DNA of 64,000 nucleotides, taken from positions 868,001 to 932,000 of the forward strand of contig JAWKHH010000003.1 of the NCBI GenBank assembly GCA_041394945.1, written 5' to 3'. Of the stretch, positions 7,718 through 16,729 are shown piece by piece (the first letter of the stretch is position 1; the number at the start of each line of letters is the position of its first letter). Below the pieces are notes generated by a model. It was not told where the DNA came from. It was given only the letters and a program-made list of their open reading frames with translations, and searched no databases. The DNA comes from Bryobacteraceae bacterium. GTDB taxonomy: Bacteria; Acidobacteriota; Terriglobia; Bryobacterales; Bryobacteraceae. The position numbers and the translations under genes are program-made.

Positions 7718-8845
7718 CTAGAACAGCGGCAAGCCGCAAACGGCCTTGCCGATAAAGTCGTACAGCACGTCGGTGGTGGGCGCCATCACGCCCGCGGCTC
7801 GCCCATCGCGGAAGAACCGCTCCACGCCCACCTCCTTCCGGAACGCCGCGCCGCCGCACACGCGCATCGCGAGGTCGAGAACTTCGGTTGCCGATTCTCC
7901 GGCCGCGGCCTTGGCTTCGAGTACCCGCAGCATCATGTCCGGACGGCTGGCGCCGATGGCGGCGATCGTATCGTCAAGCAGCGCGTCCGCCATCGTGGTC
8001 TTCACCCGCATGCGCGCGACATAGTTCCGGATGGTCGGCAGATCGCGCAATGCGGCGCCGCTGTCGCTGTGGCGCGTGGCGGCAGTGTGTTCGGCCGTGC
8101 GGCCAAGCGCGCCCGCCATCAGCCCGATACTGCAGGCAGCATTGAGCACGGAGAACACCGGCAGGACGATCCCCATCATGATGTCGAAACCTTGCCCGTC
8201 TGCGCCGAGCATCGCCCCGGGCGAAACACGGACGCCCGCGGCGTCGACCGGGGAAGAATCGTTGCCCCGCAGGCCCAGCCCTTCGAACGGGCCTTTGATA
8301 CTGAGCCCCGCCGCATCCGCCGGCACGAGCCACAGCGTGCTCGGAGCTTCCGCCGAGATCGGCCGCGATGACCATACGTAGCCGGTGGCGTGCGACGCCG
8401 AAGTCACCCAACTCTTGCGGGCCGTCAGCACCACATCGCCGTTCCGCTCCTGGGCCGTGCTTTCCGGCGCCCAGAAATGGCTGCGCGACCCCGCTTCGCT
8501 GAACGCCAGCGTGCTAAGGTGCCGGCCGGCCGCCGCCGCCTTCCTTACCTCGATCGGTGCGTGCGCCTCGAGAACGGCCGTGCCGCAATAGTGCATCGTT
8601 GCCACCATCGCCGTGGATCCGCACTCCTGCGCGATCCGCCGAACTACGCGCGCGGCCCCGGCGAGGCCAAGCCCGAGTCCGCCGGCCTCGGTGGCGCTGA
8701 TGGCGCCGAGCAGGCCCGAGTCGGCCAGCGCGGCGATCGATTGTTTCGGAAAGGCTCCGGTGCGGTCCACTTCGCCCGCCGAGGCGGCGATGGTTCCGGA
8801 ACAAATTCGTTCAAGCGTGTCTTCGTGTGGGTGTGCGGTGTACAT
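7718..8845 (-). CDS. Acyl-CoA dehydrogenase-fold flavoprotein
   Basis: This 375-aa protein spans the usual acyl-CoA dehydrogenase layout: a helical N-domain (ALADSGLLGAISATEAGG), a central beta-domain (LAFSEAGSRSHFWAPES, KSWVTSASHATGY) and a C-terminal helical bundle (CGGAAFRKEVGVERFFRDGRA). The end reads APTTDVLYDFIG where dehydrogenases have the Glu-containing YEG segment. The catalytic base therefore appears missing, as in flavin monooxygenase-type relatives (DszC-like). It is the first gene of the three-gene minus-strand operon. The substrate is unknown. Confidence 0.75.
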   Translation of the reverse strand: MYTAHPHEDTLERICSGTIAASAGEVDRTGAFPKQSIAALADSGLLGAISATEAGGLGLGLAGAARVVRRIAQECGSTAMVATMHYCGTAVLEAHAPIEVRKAAAAGRHLSTLAFSEAGSRSHFWAPESTAQERNGDVVLTARKSWVTSASHATGYVWSSRPISAEAPSTLWLVPADAAGLSIKGPFEGLGLRGNDSSPVDAAGVRVSPGAMLGADGQGFDIMMGIVLPVFSVLNAACSIGLMAGALGRTAEHTAATRHSDSGAALRDLPTIRNYVARMRVKTTMADALLDDTIAAIGASRPDMMLRVLEAKAAAGESATEVLDLAMRVCGGAAFRKEVGVERFFRDGRAAGVMAPTTDVLYDFIGKAVCGLPLF

Positions 8846-9167
8846 GGTCCTCTCGCGTTGTTTCGAGACCCGCGCCTAGGCGGACTCGAAAGCGCCGCGG
8901 AGGATCCGCGCGCCGCTACAAGCCCGGTGGGGCGGGCGTTTGCCTGGGCACCCCAGGCGTCGTCGTGTGAATTCAGCGTCGTAGATACATAGCCGACCAA
9001 GGGCAGTCTAGCACGCCCGCCGTCGTCTCCAGCCCCGCCGCCGCGGGCCGCCGTCCCCCATGCAAGACCACCGTTCTACCCTTTGGACGGGAGTTTCCTA
9101 CGCCGCGGGTGTGCCGTCTTTTCTGGTAGACGGATCGATCCGCACGAATGCGGAAAGGAGAACTTCC
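8846..9167. other. 322-bp divergent intergenic region with GC-rich hairpins
   Basis: It separates the minus-strand flavoprotein operon from the plus-strand secreted protein and must contain promoters for both. Two strong inverted repeats are visible, at 8891-8916 (AGCGCCGCGG paired with CGCGCCGCT-like bases) and at 8942-8958 (GCCTGGG-CAC-CCCAGGC). Both would lie in the operon's 5' leader. I could not match it to a riboswitch class. On the plus side only the ribosome site AAAGGAGA before 9168 is clear. Confidence 0.4.
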
Positions 9168-9629
9168 ATGTTCCATCGAACGATTGTGATAACGGCGATT
9201 GCGATCTCCGCGGCGTTCGCCGGCTCTCCGGCCCCTGCCGCCGCCTCACGGCAATTGACCGGCCTGCGGACCAGGGCGGCCGCCGCCGCTAGCGATGCGC
9301 TGCGGCTCGAGGCGATGATCGGTTCTGAGCAATTTTCCAGTCAGACCGGTCTCAGCTACCTCGCCGGTCTCGAGAACGATCTCCACCGCATCGGCACGGA
9401 GGTGGCGGGCCTCTATTCTCGTAAGGATAAGCTGACGCCGGGGGAACGCGAAGCGGTTGAAACGATCGTGCCCTTCATGGAGGACGCTGCTCTCGCCTCC
9501 AACGAAGCGACAACGCACCCGAGGGGCTACGCCGAGCGAATCGCCCGGGACGCGCACCAGGTCGCGGCGATCCTCGACGCCTACGCGGGCCAGGCCACGG
9601 TGGCGAACGCCGCCAGGTCCGCCGACTGA
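9168..9629 (+). CDS. Small secreted protein, unknown function
   Basis: This 153-aa protein starts at ATG 9168, chosen because AAAGGAGA lies 7 bp upstream. A signal peptide covers about residues 1-27 (hydrophobic IVITAIAISAAFAG ending APAAA). The mature part is alpha-helical and polar, with SRQLTGLRTRAAAAAS and later LTPGEREAVETIVPFMEDAAL, resembling a small helical-bundle periplasmic protein. No catalytic or metal motif is visible. The next feature is tRNA-Pro, 66 bp downstream; an imperfect GC-rich stem lies in between without a clear T-tract. Confidence 0.65.
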   Translation: MFHRTIVITAIAISAAFAGSPAPAAASRQLTGLRTRAAAAASDALRLEAMIGSEQFSSQTGLSYLAGLENDLHRIGTEVAGLYSRKDKLTPGEREAVETIVPFMEDAALASNEATTHPRGYAERIARDAHQVAAILDAYAGQATVANAARSAD

Positions 9630-9695
9630 GCGGCCGCCGGGGACGGCAACGGCGTCCTGGCCGGCGTGGTTTAGAATCAAAAGAGCCAGTACAGT

Positions 9696-9772
9696 CGGGG
9701 CGTAGCGCAGCCTGGTAGCGCACCTGCCTTGGGCGCAGGGGGTCGCGAGTTCAAATCCCGCCGCCCCGACCA
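9696..9772 (+). tRNA. tRNA-Pro (anticodon TGG)
   Basis: A 77-nt cloverleaf: acceptor CGGGGCG pairs with CGCCCCG, the anticodon stem CCTGC/GCAGG encloses loop CTTGGGC (anticodon TGG), the T-loop is TTCAAAT and CCA is encoded. It lies only 13 bp before the TonB receptor start codon. Confidence 0.97.
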
Positions 9773-9785
9773 ACGCCGTAGCCTC

Positions 9786-12509
9786 GTGAACCTCGGCCGC
9801 ATCCTCCTCACCGCGCTCCTCTCCATCCCCCTCCTCGCCCAAACCTCCGCCCCCACCGGAGCGCTCCGCGGCATCGTCCTCGACCCCTCCGGCGCCGCCG
9901 TCCCCAACGCCCGCATCGCCGCCCGCAACGAAGACACCGGCGCATCCCGCACCGCCTCAGCCGCCGATACCGGCCAGTTCCGCATCGAGCACCTCACCGC
10001 CGGATCCTATCGACTCTCCGTGGAAGCGCCCGGCTTCGCCACCGCCGAGTCCGCGCCCTTAACCATCTCCATCGGCCAGGTCGCCCAGCAGCGCGTCGTC
10101 CTCCAACCGGCCGGCGTCGCGGACCGCCTCGATGTCGTCGAAACGCCCGACGCCGTTGACACTGCCGCCGCCACCGCCAGCGCCGCCCTCGGAGGCGAGC
10201 GCATCGAAGAAGCTCCCGCGCGCAGCCGCAACTACCTCAACTTCGTTCTCTCCGCGCCCGGCGTCGCGCAATCGGCCGGCGCCGGCTCCCAACGCACCAT
10301 GACCGGTGTTCGCGCCCCGCTCGGCGACAGCGGCTTCACCTTCGCCGGCATGCGCCCCCGCAACAACGCCATCCTCATCGACGGCACGGACAATCGCGAC
10401 GAAACCACCGGCGGCAACCGCGTCGCCATCGGACTCGAGATGGTGCAGGAGTTCCGCGTCGCCGGCGCGTCGGTCGGCGCCGAGTTCGGCGGCGCGGCGG
10501 GCGGTCTGCTCAACATGGTCACGCGCTCCGGCGTCAATCTCTGGCACGGCGACTTCACCTTCTTTGCCCAGAACGACGCACTCAACGCCCGCAAGCCCGG
10601 CGTCGCTGCCACCGCCAACCCGCGCTTCCGCCGCTATCAGCCCGGCGTTTCCCTGCTCGGCCCCATCCACCGGGACCGCACGTTCTTCGCCATGGCCATT
10701 GAGCATGAACGCGAATCGGCGGGCGAATGGTCCGACGTGCCCGCCGCCGCCCTCGACACCATCAATCGCGCCCTCGCCACTCCGGCCTTCGCGCGCGCCG
10801 CAACCCCCGCGGCATTCCGCGGCCTCTACGATACGTCCACGAAAGGCACTGAATTCTCAGGCAAGCTGAACCACCAATGGAACACGCGCGACACCGTCTC
10901 GGCCCGCTACGCCTGGTCCCGCGGGCGTGTACGCGGCGAGGTGCAAGGCCCGCTGAACTTCGCCGACCGAACGGCGCAAGGCAGCAGCCTCACCGTCGAC
11001 CATTCGCTCGTCGGCAACTGGCTGCGCGTCGCCTCGCCCACCGTCGTGAACGAACTGCGCATCCAGGTGGCCGGCCGTGCCATGGAGCTTAGTCCCAACG
11101 CACCCGGCGCCATGCTCGAGATCCCCGGCGTCGCCACACTCGGCGAGTTCTACCGCCTCAATGGCGACCGTGATGAAAAGCACTTCCAGATCGTCGAGAA
11201 CCTGAATGTCGTTGCCGGTCGCCATCGCCTCGCCCTCGGCGCCGACGCGCACACCGTCCGCTTCGACGCCGCTCTGCGCACCCGCTACGCCGGCGTCTTC
11301 CTATTCCCTGACCTCGCCGCTTTCGCCCAAGGCGCGCCAGACGTCTTCGTGCAGGCTTTCGGCGATCCCGCCACCCGCATGCGCACCACGCCGGTCGGCC
11401 TCTGGCTCCAGGATCGTTGGGAGCCGCACTCCGGCTGGCACGTCGAGTTCGGCCTCCGATTCGATCGCCAGACGATGCCGGCCGGCATGCCCTCGTCGTC
11501 GAACAACTTCGCCCCGCGAATCGGTCTCGCCTGGCGCCCCCTCGCCGCGCGCGGCCTCGTCCTCCGCGCCGGCGCCGGCTTCTATTTCGATCGCTACCCG
11601 CTGGCCTTCCTCAACGACGCGCTGCAGAAGGATGGAACCCGCGGCTTCGAACAATACGCAGCCGGCGCGGATGCGATCCGGGCATTCCAGCTCGCCCGCG
11701 CCGGCACGCTCATCGCCCCTCTACCCGGCCTCGCTCCCGCCGCCTGGCGCGCCTCTTCCGTCTTCCCCTCCACCTACTCCCGCAAAGTTACCTTCGGCGC
11801 CGAACAGGCGCTCGGCAAAGACACCACGCTCTCCGTGGAAGGCGCCTACATCCGCGGCTTCCGCCTGCCTCGCGTGCGCAACGCCGCCGCCGCTCTGCCG
11901 CCCGCCTACCTCCTCGAACAAACCGCCCGCTCCAGCTACACCGGCGCGTCGGTAACTTTAAACCGTCGCCTTTCGAACGATCTCGCCTACCTCGTCACTT
12001 ACTCCACCGGCCGCACGCACGATGACGCCTCGGACTTCGACGAGCACCCGCTCGACCCCCTCGATATCCGGCGCGACTGGGCGCTCTCCCGCCAGCACCA
12101 GGGCCACCGCATCGCCGCCAGCGGCCTCTTCGAACCCATCGAGAACATCACCGTCGCGCCGATTCTGCTCTGGGCAAGCGGCCGCCCCATCAACGCCCTC
12201 CTCACCACGGACGCCTTCCGTACCGGCGCATTCCCGGTTTCGGCCCGGCCCGCCGGCCTCGCGCGCAACCCCTATCGCACGCAGCCCGCCTTCTCCCTGG
12301 ATCTGCGCGTGATGAAGACCATCCCGCTATGGGACGAGCGTGCCCTGCTCCAGTTCGGCGTCGAAAGCTTCAACCTCACCAACCGTACCCGGGTGGAGCG
12401 CCTGAGTCCGTATTTCGCCAACGCCGCCGGCCGTCTCTCCAACTACGGAACTCCGCTCGAAAGCGCTCCCGCGCGCCAGGTTCAATTGCTCGTTCAACTG
12501 GAGTACTGA
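9786..12509 (+). CDS. TonB-dependent receptor, carboxypeptidase-regulatory-like (Oar-type)
   Basis: This 907-aa outer-membrane protein starts at GTG 9786. The longer frame runs into tRNA-Pro and is not credible, and the chosen start gives a clean signal peptide (NLGRILLTALLSIPLLAQ). Residues about 25-110 form a carboxypeptidase regulatory/SdrD-like fold (GIVLDPSGAAVPNARIAAR, GSYRLSVEAPGF). A plug follows (NAILIDGTDNRDETTGGNR), then a beta-barrel ending in an aromatic residue (VQLLVQLEY). This is the large receptor family expanded in Acidobacteriota. It may import peptides or oligomers. Placement upstream of a secreted hydrolase and the hydroxyproline genes suggests, but does not prove, a peptide-derived substrate. 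Confidence 0.88.
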   Translation: MNLGRILLTALLSIPLLAQTSAPTGALRGIVLDPSGAAVPNARIAARNEDTGASRTASAADTGQFRIEHLTAGSYRLSVEAPGFATAESAPLTISIGQVAQQRVVLQPAGVADRLDVVETPDAVDTAAATASAALGGERIEEAPARSRNYLNFVLSAPGVAQSAGAGSQRTMTGVRAPLGDSGFTFAGMRPRNNAILIDGTDNRDETTGGNRVAIGLEMVQEFRVAGASVGAEFGGAAGGLLNMVTRSGVNLWHGDFTFFAQNDALNARKPGVAATANPRFRRYQPGVSLLGPIHRDRTFFAMAIEHERESAGEWSDVPAAALDTINRALATPAFARAATPAAFRGLYDTSTKGTEFSGKLNHQWNTRDTVSARYAWSRGRVRGEVQGPLNFADRTAQGSSLTVDHSLVGNWLRVASPTVVNELRIQVAGRAMELSPNAPGAMLEIPGVATLGEFYRLNGDRDEKHFQIVENLNVVAGRHRLALGADAHTVRFDAALRTRYAGVFLFPDLAAFAQGAPDVFVQAFGDPATRMRTTPVGLWLQDRWEPHSGWHVEFGLRFDRQTMPAGMPSSSNNFAPRIGLAWRPLAARGLVLRAGAGFYFDRYPLAFLNDALQKDGTRGFEQYAAGADAIRAFQLARAGTLIAPLPGLAPAAWRASSVFPSTYSRKVTFGAEQALGKDTTLSVEGAYIRGFRLPRVRNAAAALPPAYLLEQTARSSYTGASVTLNRRLSNDLAYLVTYSTGRTHDDASDFDEHPLDPLDIRRDWALSRQHQGHRIAASGLFEPIENITVAPILLWASGRPINALLTTDAFRTGAFPVSARPAGLARNPYRTQPAFSLDLRVMKTIPLWDERALLQFGVESFNLTNRTRVERLSPYFANAAGRLSNYGTPLESAPARQVQLLVQLEY

Positions 12510-12539
12510 AACGTCCGTTATGGTATCGTGCGGACTGTT

Positions 12540-13790
12540 ATGCTGATCCGCCGCTCGATCCTCGTATTTGCCGCCGCGGCTTTGCTTGCGCCGCTCCCCG
12601 CGCTCGACAAGGCTTCCGTCAAGCCGGAGGCCGTCGGACTGTCATCGGCGCGCCTGCGCCGCATCACGGACGCCATGAAGGCCGACGTCGCCGCCGGCCA
12701 CATCCCGGGCGCGCTGGCTCTCATCGCGCGCCGCGGCAAGGTGGCTTACTTTGAAACCGAAGGCCTCGCCGATCGCGAATCGAAAACTCCCATCCGCCCC
12801 GACACCATCTTCCGCATTTACTCGATGAGCAAGCCCATCACGAGCGTCGCGCTCATGATGCTCTACGAAGAGGGTAAGTTCATGCTGAAGGAACCGGTGG
12901 GCAGGTATCTTCCCGAACTGGCCGATCTGCAGGTGCTCGAGGAGTCCCCCGGCGGCAACCGCATGGTGAAGCCGAAGCGGGCGCCCACCGTGCAGGATCT
13001 TCTGCGCCACACCGCCGGCATGACCTACGGCGCCTTCAGCAAGAGCGCCGCCGACACCATGTACGGCGAAGTCAAACCGCTCGAAGCAGCCACGCTGGAC
13101 GATTTCGTCGCCCGTCTCGCCAGGCTCCCGCTGCTCTACCAGCCCGGCACGCGCTGGCACTACAGTGTCGCCGTCGACGTCCAGGGCGCGCTCATCCAAA
13201 AGCTTTCCGGCCAGCCGTTTGAGCAATTCCTCGAAGAGCGTATCTTCGAACCGCTCGGCATGACCGACAGCGGCTTCCAGATCGCGCCAGGAAAGCAAGC
13301 CAGGTTCGCGGCCATGTACGCGCCGGCCAAGGAAGGCGGGCTCCAACTGGCTCCCGCCGCAATGTCGCGCGGTTACTTGGAGCCTGGCGTCCGCTTCCCC
13401 TCCGGCGGCGGCGGACTTACTTCCACCGCGTCGGACTACCTGCGCTTCTGCCAGATGATGCTCAACGGCGGCGAACTCGACGGAGTCCGCCTTCTCAGCC
13501 GCAAGACCGTGGATCTGATGTCCTCCAATCACATTGATGGCATCGCCGGCCGCGAAGGCTCCGGCTACGGCTTCGGACTCGGCTTCGCCGTCCACACCGA
13601 TCCCGCCGCCAGCGGACTCAACGGGTCCAAGGGCGAGTACAACTGGGGCGGCTTGGCTGGCACCAAGTTCTGGATTGACCCGGCTGAGAAGCTGATCGGT
13701 ATCTACATGATCCAGGTGCTGCCGCCGCGCGTCGAGCCCGACCCCGGCAATCTGTTCAAGCAACTCGTCTACCAGAGCATCGCCGACTAA
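12540..13790 (+). CDS. Secreted beta-lactamase-family (class C-like) serine hydrolase
   Basis: This 416-aa protein starts at ATG 12540, preferred over GTG 12528. The signal peptide is MLIRRSILVFAAAALLAPL. The serine motif SxxK is SMSK at about residue 97, the Tyr motif lies in HYSVAVDVQG, and a GGGGLTSTASDYLRF segment follows. The family includes esterases, D-aminopeptidases and penicillin-binding-like enzymes, so beta-lactamase activity is not implied. It ends 13 bp before the hydroxyproline deaminase gene and could release substrate for it; that link is inference. Confidence 0.8.
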   Translation: MLIRRSILVFAAAALLAPLPALDKASVKPEAVGLSSARLRRITDAMKADVAAGHIPGALALIARRGKVAYFETEGLADRESKTPIRPDTIFRIYSMSKPITSVALMMLYEEGKFMLKEPVGRYLPELADLQVLEESPGGNRMVKPKRAPTVQDLLRHTAGMTYGAFSKSAADTMYGEVKPLEAATLDDFVARLARLPLLYQPGTRWHYSVAVDVQGALIQKLSGQPFEQFLEERIFEPLGMTDSGFQIAPGKQARFAAMYAPAKEGGLQLAPAAMSRGYLEPGVRFPSGGGGLTSTASDYLRFCQMMLNGGELDGVRLLSRKTVDLMSSNHIDGIAGREGSGYGFGLGFAVHTDPAASGLNGSKGEYNWGGLAGTKFWIDPAEKLIGIYMIQVLPPRVEPDPGNLFKQLVYQSIAD

Positions 13791-13803
13791 GGAGATCCAC
13801 ACG

Positions 13804-14712
13804 ATGAAGGTTGACTGGCACGGCGTCTTCCCCGCCGCAACCACGCAGTTTCGCGCCGACGAGTCCATCGATCTCGAAGTCACCGCCCGCCACCTCCACA
13901 TGATGATCGATGCAGGCATCCACGGCCTCATCCTCCTCGGCAGCGTCGGAGAGAACACCGCGCTCGAGTACGACGAGAAGCTCACCGTGTTGAAGGCGAT
14001 GAAAGATATTGTCGGCGGGCGCGTCCCCGTGATGAGCGGTGTCGCCGAGATCACCACACGCCTCGCCTGCCGTTTCGCGCGCGACGCCGAACGCATCGGC
14101 ATCGACGGGCTCATGGTGCTGCCGGCGATGATCTACAAGGCCGACGCCCGCGAGGCCATCGCGCACTTCCGCGCCGTCGCCGCCGCAAGCTCCTTGCCGG
14201 TGATGATCTACAATAACCCGCCGTCCTACTTCGTCGACGTGACGCCGGAAATGTTCGCCGGCCTCGCTGACGTCGAGACCATCGTCGCCATCAAGGAATC
14301 CTCCGGCGACCCCCGCCGCATCACGGATCTGATCAATACCGTCGGCGACCGCTACCTGCTCTTCTCCGGCGTCGACGATCTCGTGCTCGAAAGCGTACTG
14401 CTCGGCGCGCAGGGTTGGGTGTCCGGCTTGGTGAACGCCTTCCCCCGCGAGAACCGCGTCCTTTGGGATCTTGCCACCGCCGGCCGCTGGGACGAAGCCC
14501 GTGCCCTCTACCGTTGGTACACGCCGCTGCTGCACCTCGACACCCACGTGAAGCTCGTCCAGTACATCAAGCTCTGCATGGCGGAGGTGGGCCTCGGGTC
14601 GGAAGTGACGCGCGCGCCGCGTCTGGCCATCGAAGGCGCCGAACGGGAGCGCGTACTCGGCGTCATCCGCCACGCCCTCGCAACCCGGCCCACGCTCCAC
14701 GTCCCTGCATGA
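13804..14712 (+). CDS. Dihydrodipicolinate synthase-family lyase, likely 1-pyrroline-4-hydroxy-2-carboxylate deaminase
   Basis: This 302-aa TIM barrel has Schiff-base Lys164 (VAIKESSGD) and Tyr136 (IYNNPPSYF), the standard DapA-family pair. GSVGENTAL replaces the DapA pyruvate-site loop region. The gene overlaps the 4-hydroxyproline epimerase by 4 bp. In hydroxyproline operons this family performs the deamination and dehydration of 1-pyrroline-4-hydroxy-2-carboxylate to 2-oxoglutarate semialdehyde, which I therefore prefer over lysine synthesis. A GGAG ribosome site precedes the ATG. Confidence 0.8.
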   Translation: MKVDWHGVFPAATTQFRADESIDLEVTARHLHMMIDAGIHGLILLGSVGENTALEYDEKLTVLKAMKDIVGGRVPVMSGVAEITTRLACRFARDAERIGIDGLMVLPAMIYKADAREAIAHFRAVAAASSLPVMIYNNPPSYFVDVTPEMFAGLADVETIVAIKESSGDPRRITDLINTVGDRYLLFSGVDDLVLESVLLGAQGWVSGLVNAFPRENRVLWDLATAGRWDEARALYRWYTPLLHLDTHVKLVQYIKLCMAEVGLGSEVTRAPRLAIEGAERERVLGVIRHALATRPTLHVPA

Positions 14713-15644
14713 TCCGCATTCCCTTCGTCGATTCGCACACAGGCGGCGAACCGACGCGCGTTGTCATCGGCGGCGCGCCCGATCTCGGGCGCGGCTCCAT
14801 GGCCGAACGGTTGACGGCGTTCCGCGACCGGCACGACACGTTCCGCTCCGCCGTGGTGAACGAACCGCGCGGCAACGACGTCGTCGTGGGAGCTCTCCTC
14901 TGCGAACCCGTGGACCCGGCCTCCGCCGCCGGAGTGATCTTCTTCAACAACGTCGGCTACCTCGGCATGTGCGGCCACGGGGCCATCGGCGTCGTCGCCA
15001 CGCTTGCCCAACTCGGCCGCATCGCCCCCGGCGCCCATCGCCTGGAGACGCCGGTGGGCACGGTCACCGCCACGCTCGCCGATGATGGCGCCGTCACCAT
15101 TGAGAACGTCCCAAGCTACCGCGCCGCCACCGGCGTCAGCGTGGAAGTCGCGGGGCAAACAGTCACCGGGGACCTCGCCTGGGGCGGCAACTGGTTCTTT
15201 CTCTGCGAGGACCACGGGCAGCCGCTCACGCTCGACCGCGTCGACGCCCTCACCGGTTTCACCTGGGCCGTGCGCGCCGAACTCGCCCGCCGCGGCATCA
15301 CCGGCGACACCGGCGCCGAGATCGATCACATCGAGTTGTTCGGCCCGCCCACGGCCGCCCACGCGCACTCCCGCAACTTCGTGCTCTGTCCCGGCAAGGC
15401 GTATGATCGTTCGCCCTGCGGTACCGGCACCAGCGCGAAAGTGGCGTGTCTGGCCGCGGCCGGCAAACTTGCCGAAGGCGAACCGTGGGTGCAGGAGAGC
15501 ATCGTCGGCAGCCTGTTCGAAGCCTCCTACCGGCGCGCCGGTGGCGAAGTGGTCCCGTCCATCCGCGGCCGCGCGTGGATCTGCGCCGAAGGCAATCTCC
15601 TCCTCGATCCCACTGACCCTTTCCACGACGGCATCCGCAAATGA
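14709..15644 (+). CDS. 4-hydroxyproline 2-epimerase (proline racemase family)
   Basis: This 311-aa protein contains both catalytic cysteines, Cys88 in MCGHGAIG and Cys237 in SPCGTGTSA. That is the epimerase/racemase pattern; the dehydratase branch replaces the first Cys with Thr. It starts MIRIPFVDSHTGGEPTRVV, typical for the family. It would convert trans-4-hydroxy-L-proline to cis-4-hydroxy-D-proline. It has 4-bp overlaps on both sides (start in the stop of the deaminase, stop in the start of the FAD enzyme), so translation is probably coupled. Confidence 0.9.
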   Translation: MIRIPFVDSHTGGEPTRVVIGGAPDLGRGSMAERLTAFRDRHDTFRSAVVNEPRGNDVVVGALLCEPVDPASAAGVIFFNNVGYLGMCGHGAIGVVATLAQLGRIAPGAHRLETPVGTVTATLADDGAVTIENVPSYRAATGVSVEVAGQTVTGDLAWGGNWFFLCEDHGQPLTLDRVDALTGFTWAVRAELARRGITGDTGAEIDHIELFGPPTAAHAHSRNFVLCPGKAYDRSPCGTGTSAKVACLAAAGKLAEGEPWVQESIVGSLFEASYRRAGGEVVPSIRGRAWICAEGNLLLDPTDPFHDGIRK

Positions 15645-16729
15645 CCTTCGACGCCGCGATTGTCGGCGCGGGCATCGTCGGCGCCGCGTGCGCGGATTCG
15701 CTCGCTCGCGCCGGGCTCCGCGTCGTCGTCATCGAACGCGCCGTGCCCGGAGGCGGCGCCACCGCGGCCGGCATGGGCCACATCGTCGCCATGGACGATT
15801 CCGAAGGCCAGTTCGTGCTCACCCGCTATTCGCGGGACTTGTGGGACGCCCGTTCTGATGAGCTTCCGCGCGATATCGAGTTCGAGCGTCGAGGAACGCT
15901 GTGGGTGGCGGCCGACGCCGAAGAGATGCGTACCGTCGAAACAAAACAAGCCTGGTACGTTTCGCGCGGCGTGAAGGCCGAAAAGCTGGATTCGAAGCAG
16001 CTCATCGCCGCCGAGCCCAATCTGCGGCACGGTCTCGCCGGCGCCCTGCGTGTTCCCACCGACAGCGTCATCTACGCGCCCTGCGCGGCGAAATGGCTTC
16101 TCCGGCGCGCCCAACTCATTCGCACCGAAGTCACACGTATCGCCGCCGGCACGGTCAATCTCCGCGACGGCGGCAAGGTCAACGCACCGGCGATCGTCAT
16201 CGCTGCCGGCGTCGACACCCACCTCCTCCCGGGCCTCTCCGTCCGCCCGCGCAAGGGTCACCTCGCCATCACGGACCGCTTCCCCGGCTTCGTCCGCCAT
16301 CAACTCGTCGAACTCGGATACCTGAAGAGCGCCCACGGGCACGACAACGAGTCCGTCGCGTTCAACATCCAGCCGCGATCCACCGGCCAGGTGCTCATCG
16401 GCTCCTCGCGCCAGTACGAAGCTGGCGGCGCCGAAGTCGAGCCCGCCATCCTCGCCCGTATGTTGCGCCGGGCCGTCGATTACATGCCCGCCCTCGCGCG
16501 CCTTCCCGTCATCCGCGCATGGGCCGGTTTTCGCGCCGCCACGCCGGACAGTCTCCCGCTCATCGGCCCGCACCCGTCTCTCCGCGGTGTGTGGATCGCC
16601 ACCGGACACGAAGGCCTCGGGATCACCACCTCGCTCGCCACCGGCGAGTTGATCGCCGCCTCCATCACCGGCCAACCCCCGCCGATCCCCATCGAGCCGT
16701 ACCTGCCCGCGAGGTTCGCCCATGCCTGA
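15641..16729 (+). CDS. FAD-dependent D-amino-acid/D-hydroxyproline dehydrogenase subunit
   Basis: This 362-aa DAO-family protein has a Rossmann dinucleotide motif at the N-terminus (AIVGAGIVGAACADSL), the substrate/FAD region GGGATAAGMGHIV and the C-terminal GHEGLGITTSLATGELI. It probably oxidises cis-4-hydroxy-D-proline to 1-pyrroline-4-hydroxy-2-carboxylate, together with the next gene product. It overlaps the next gene by 8 bp. Heteromeric D-hydroxyproline dehydrogenases of this type pass electrons to the respiratory chain. Confidence 0.82.
   Translation: MTFDAAIVGAGIVGAACADSLARAGLRVVVIERAVPGGGATAAGMGHIVAMDDSEGQFVLTRYSRDLWDARSDELPRDIEFERRGTLWVAADAEEMRTVETKQAWYVSRGVKAEKLDSKQLIAAEPNLRHGLAGALRVPTDSVIYAPCAAKWLLRRAQLIRTEVTRIAAGTVNLRDGGKVNAPAIVIAAGVDTHLLPGLSVRPRKGHLAITDRFPGFVRHQLVELGYLKSAHGHDNESVAFNIQPRSTGQVLIGSSRQYEAGGAEVEPAILARMLRRAVDYMPALARLPVIRAWAGFRAATPDSLPLIGPHPSLRGVWIATGHEGLGITTSLATGELIAASITGQPPPIPIEPYLPARFAHA

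Noticed and set aside
9630..9695. GC-rich stem between the secreted protein and tRNA-Pro
   Set aside because: The stem has several mismatches and is not followed by a T-rich tract, so it is not listed as a terminator.
9729..9785. Extension of the TonB receptor start into tRNA-Pro
   Set aside because: The first 19 codons would be translated tRNA sequence. GTG 9786 yields a proper signal peptide.
12540..13790. Antibiotic-resistance beta-lactamase
   Set aside because: Only the general SxxK serine-hydrolase family is supported. Context and sequence do not show the class C substrate motifs well enough.
13804..14712. Lysine-biosynthesis dihydrodipicolinate synthase
   Set aside because: Catalytic Lys and Tyr are shared by the whole family, but the overlap with hydroxyproline epimerase favours the deaminase role.
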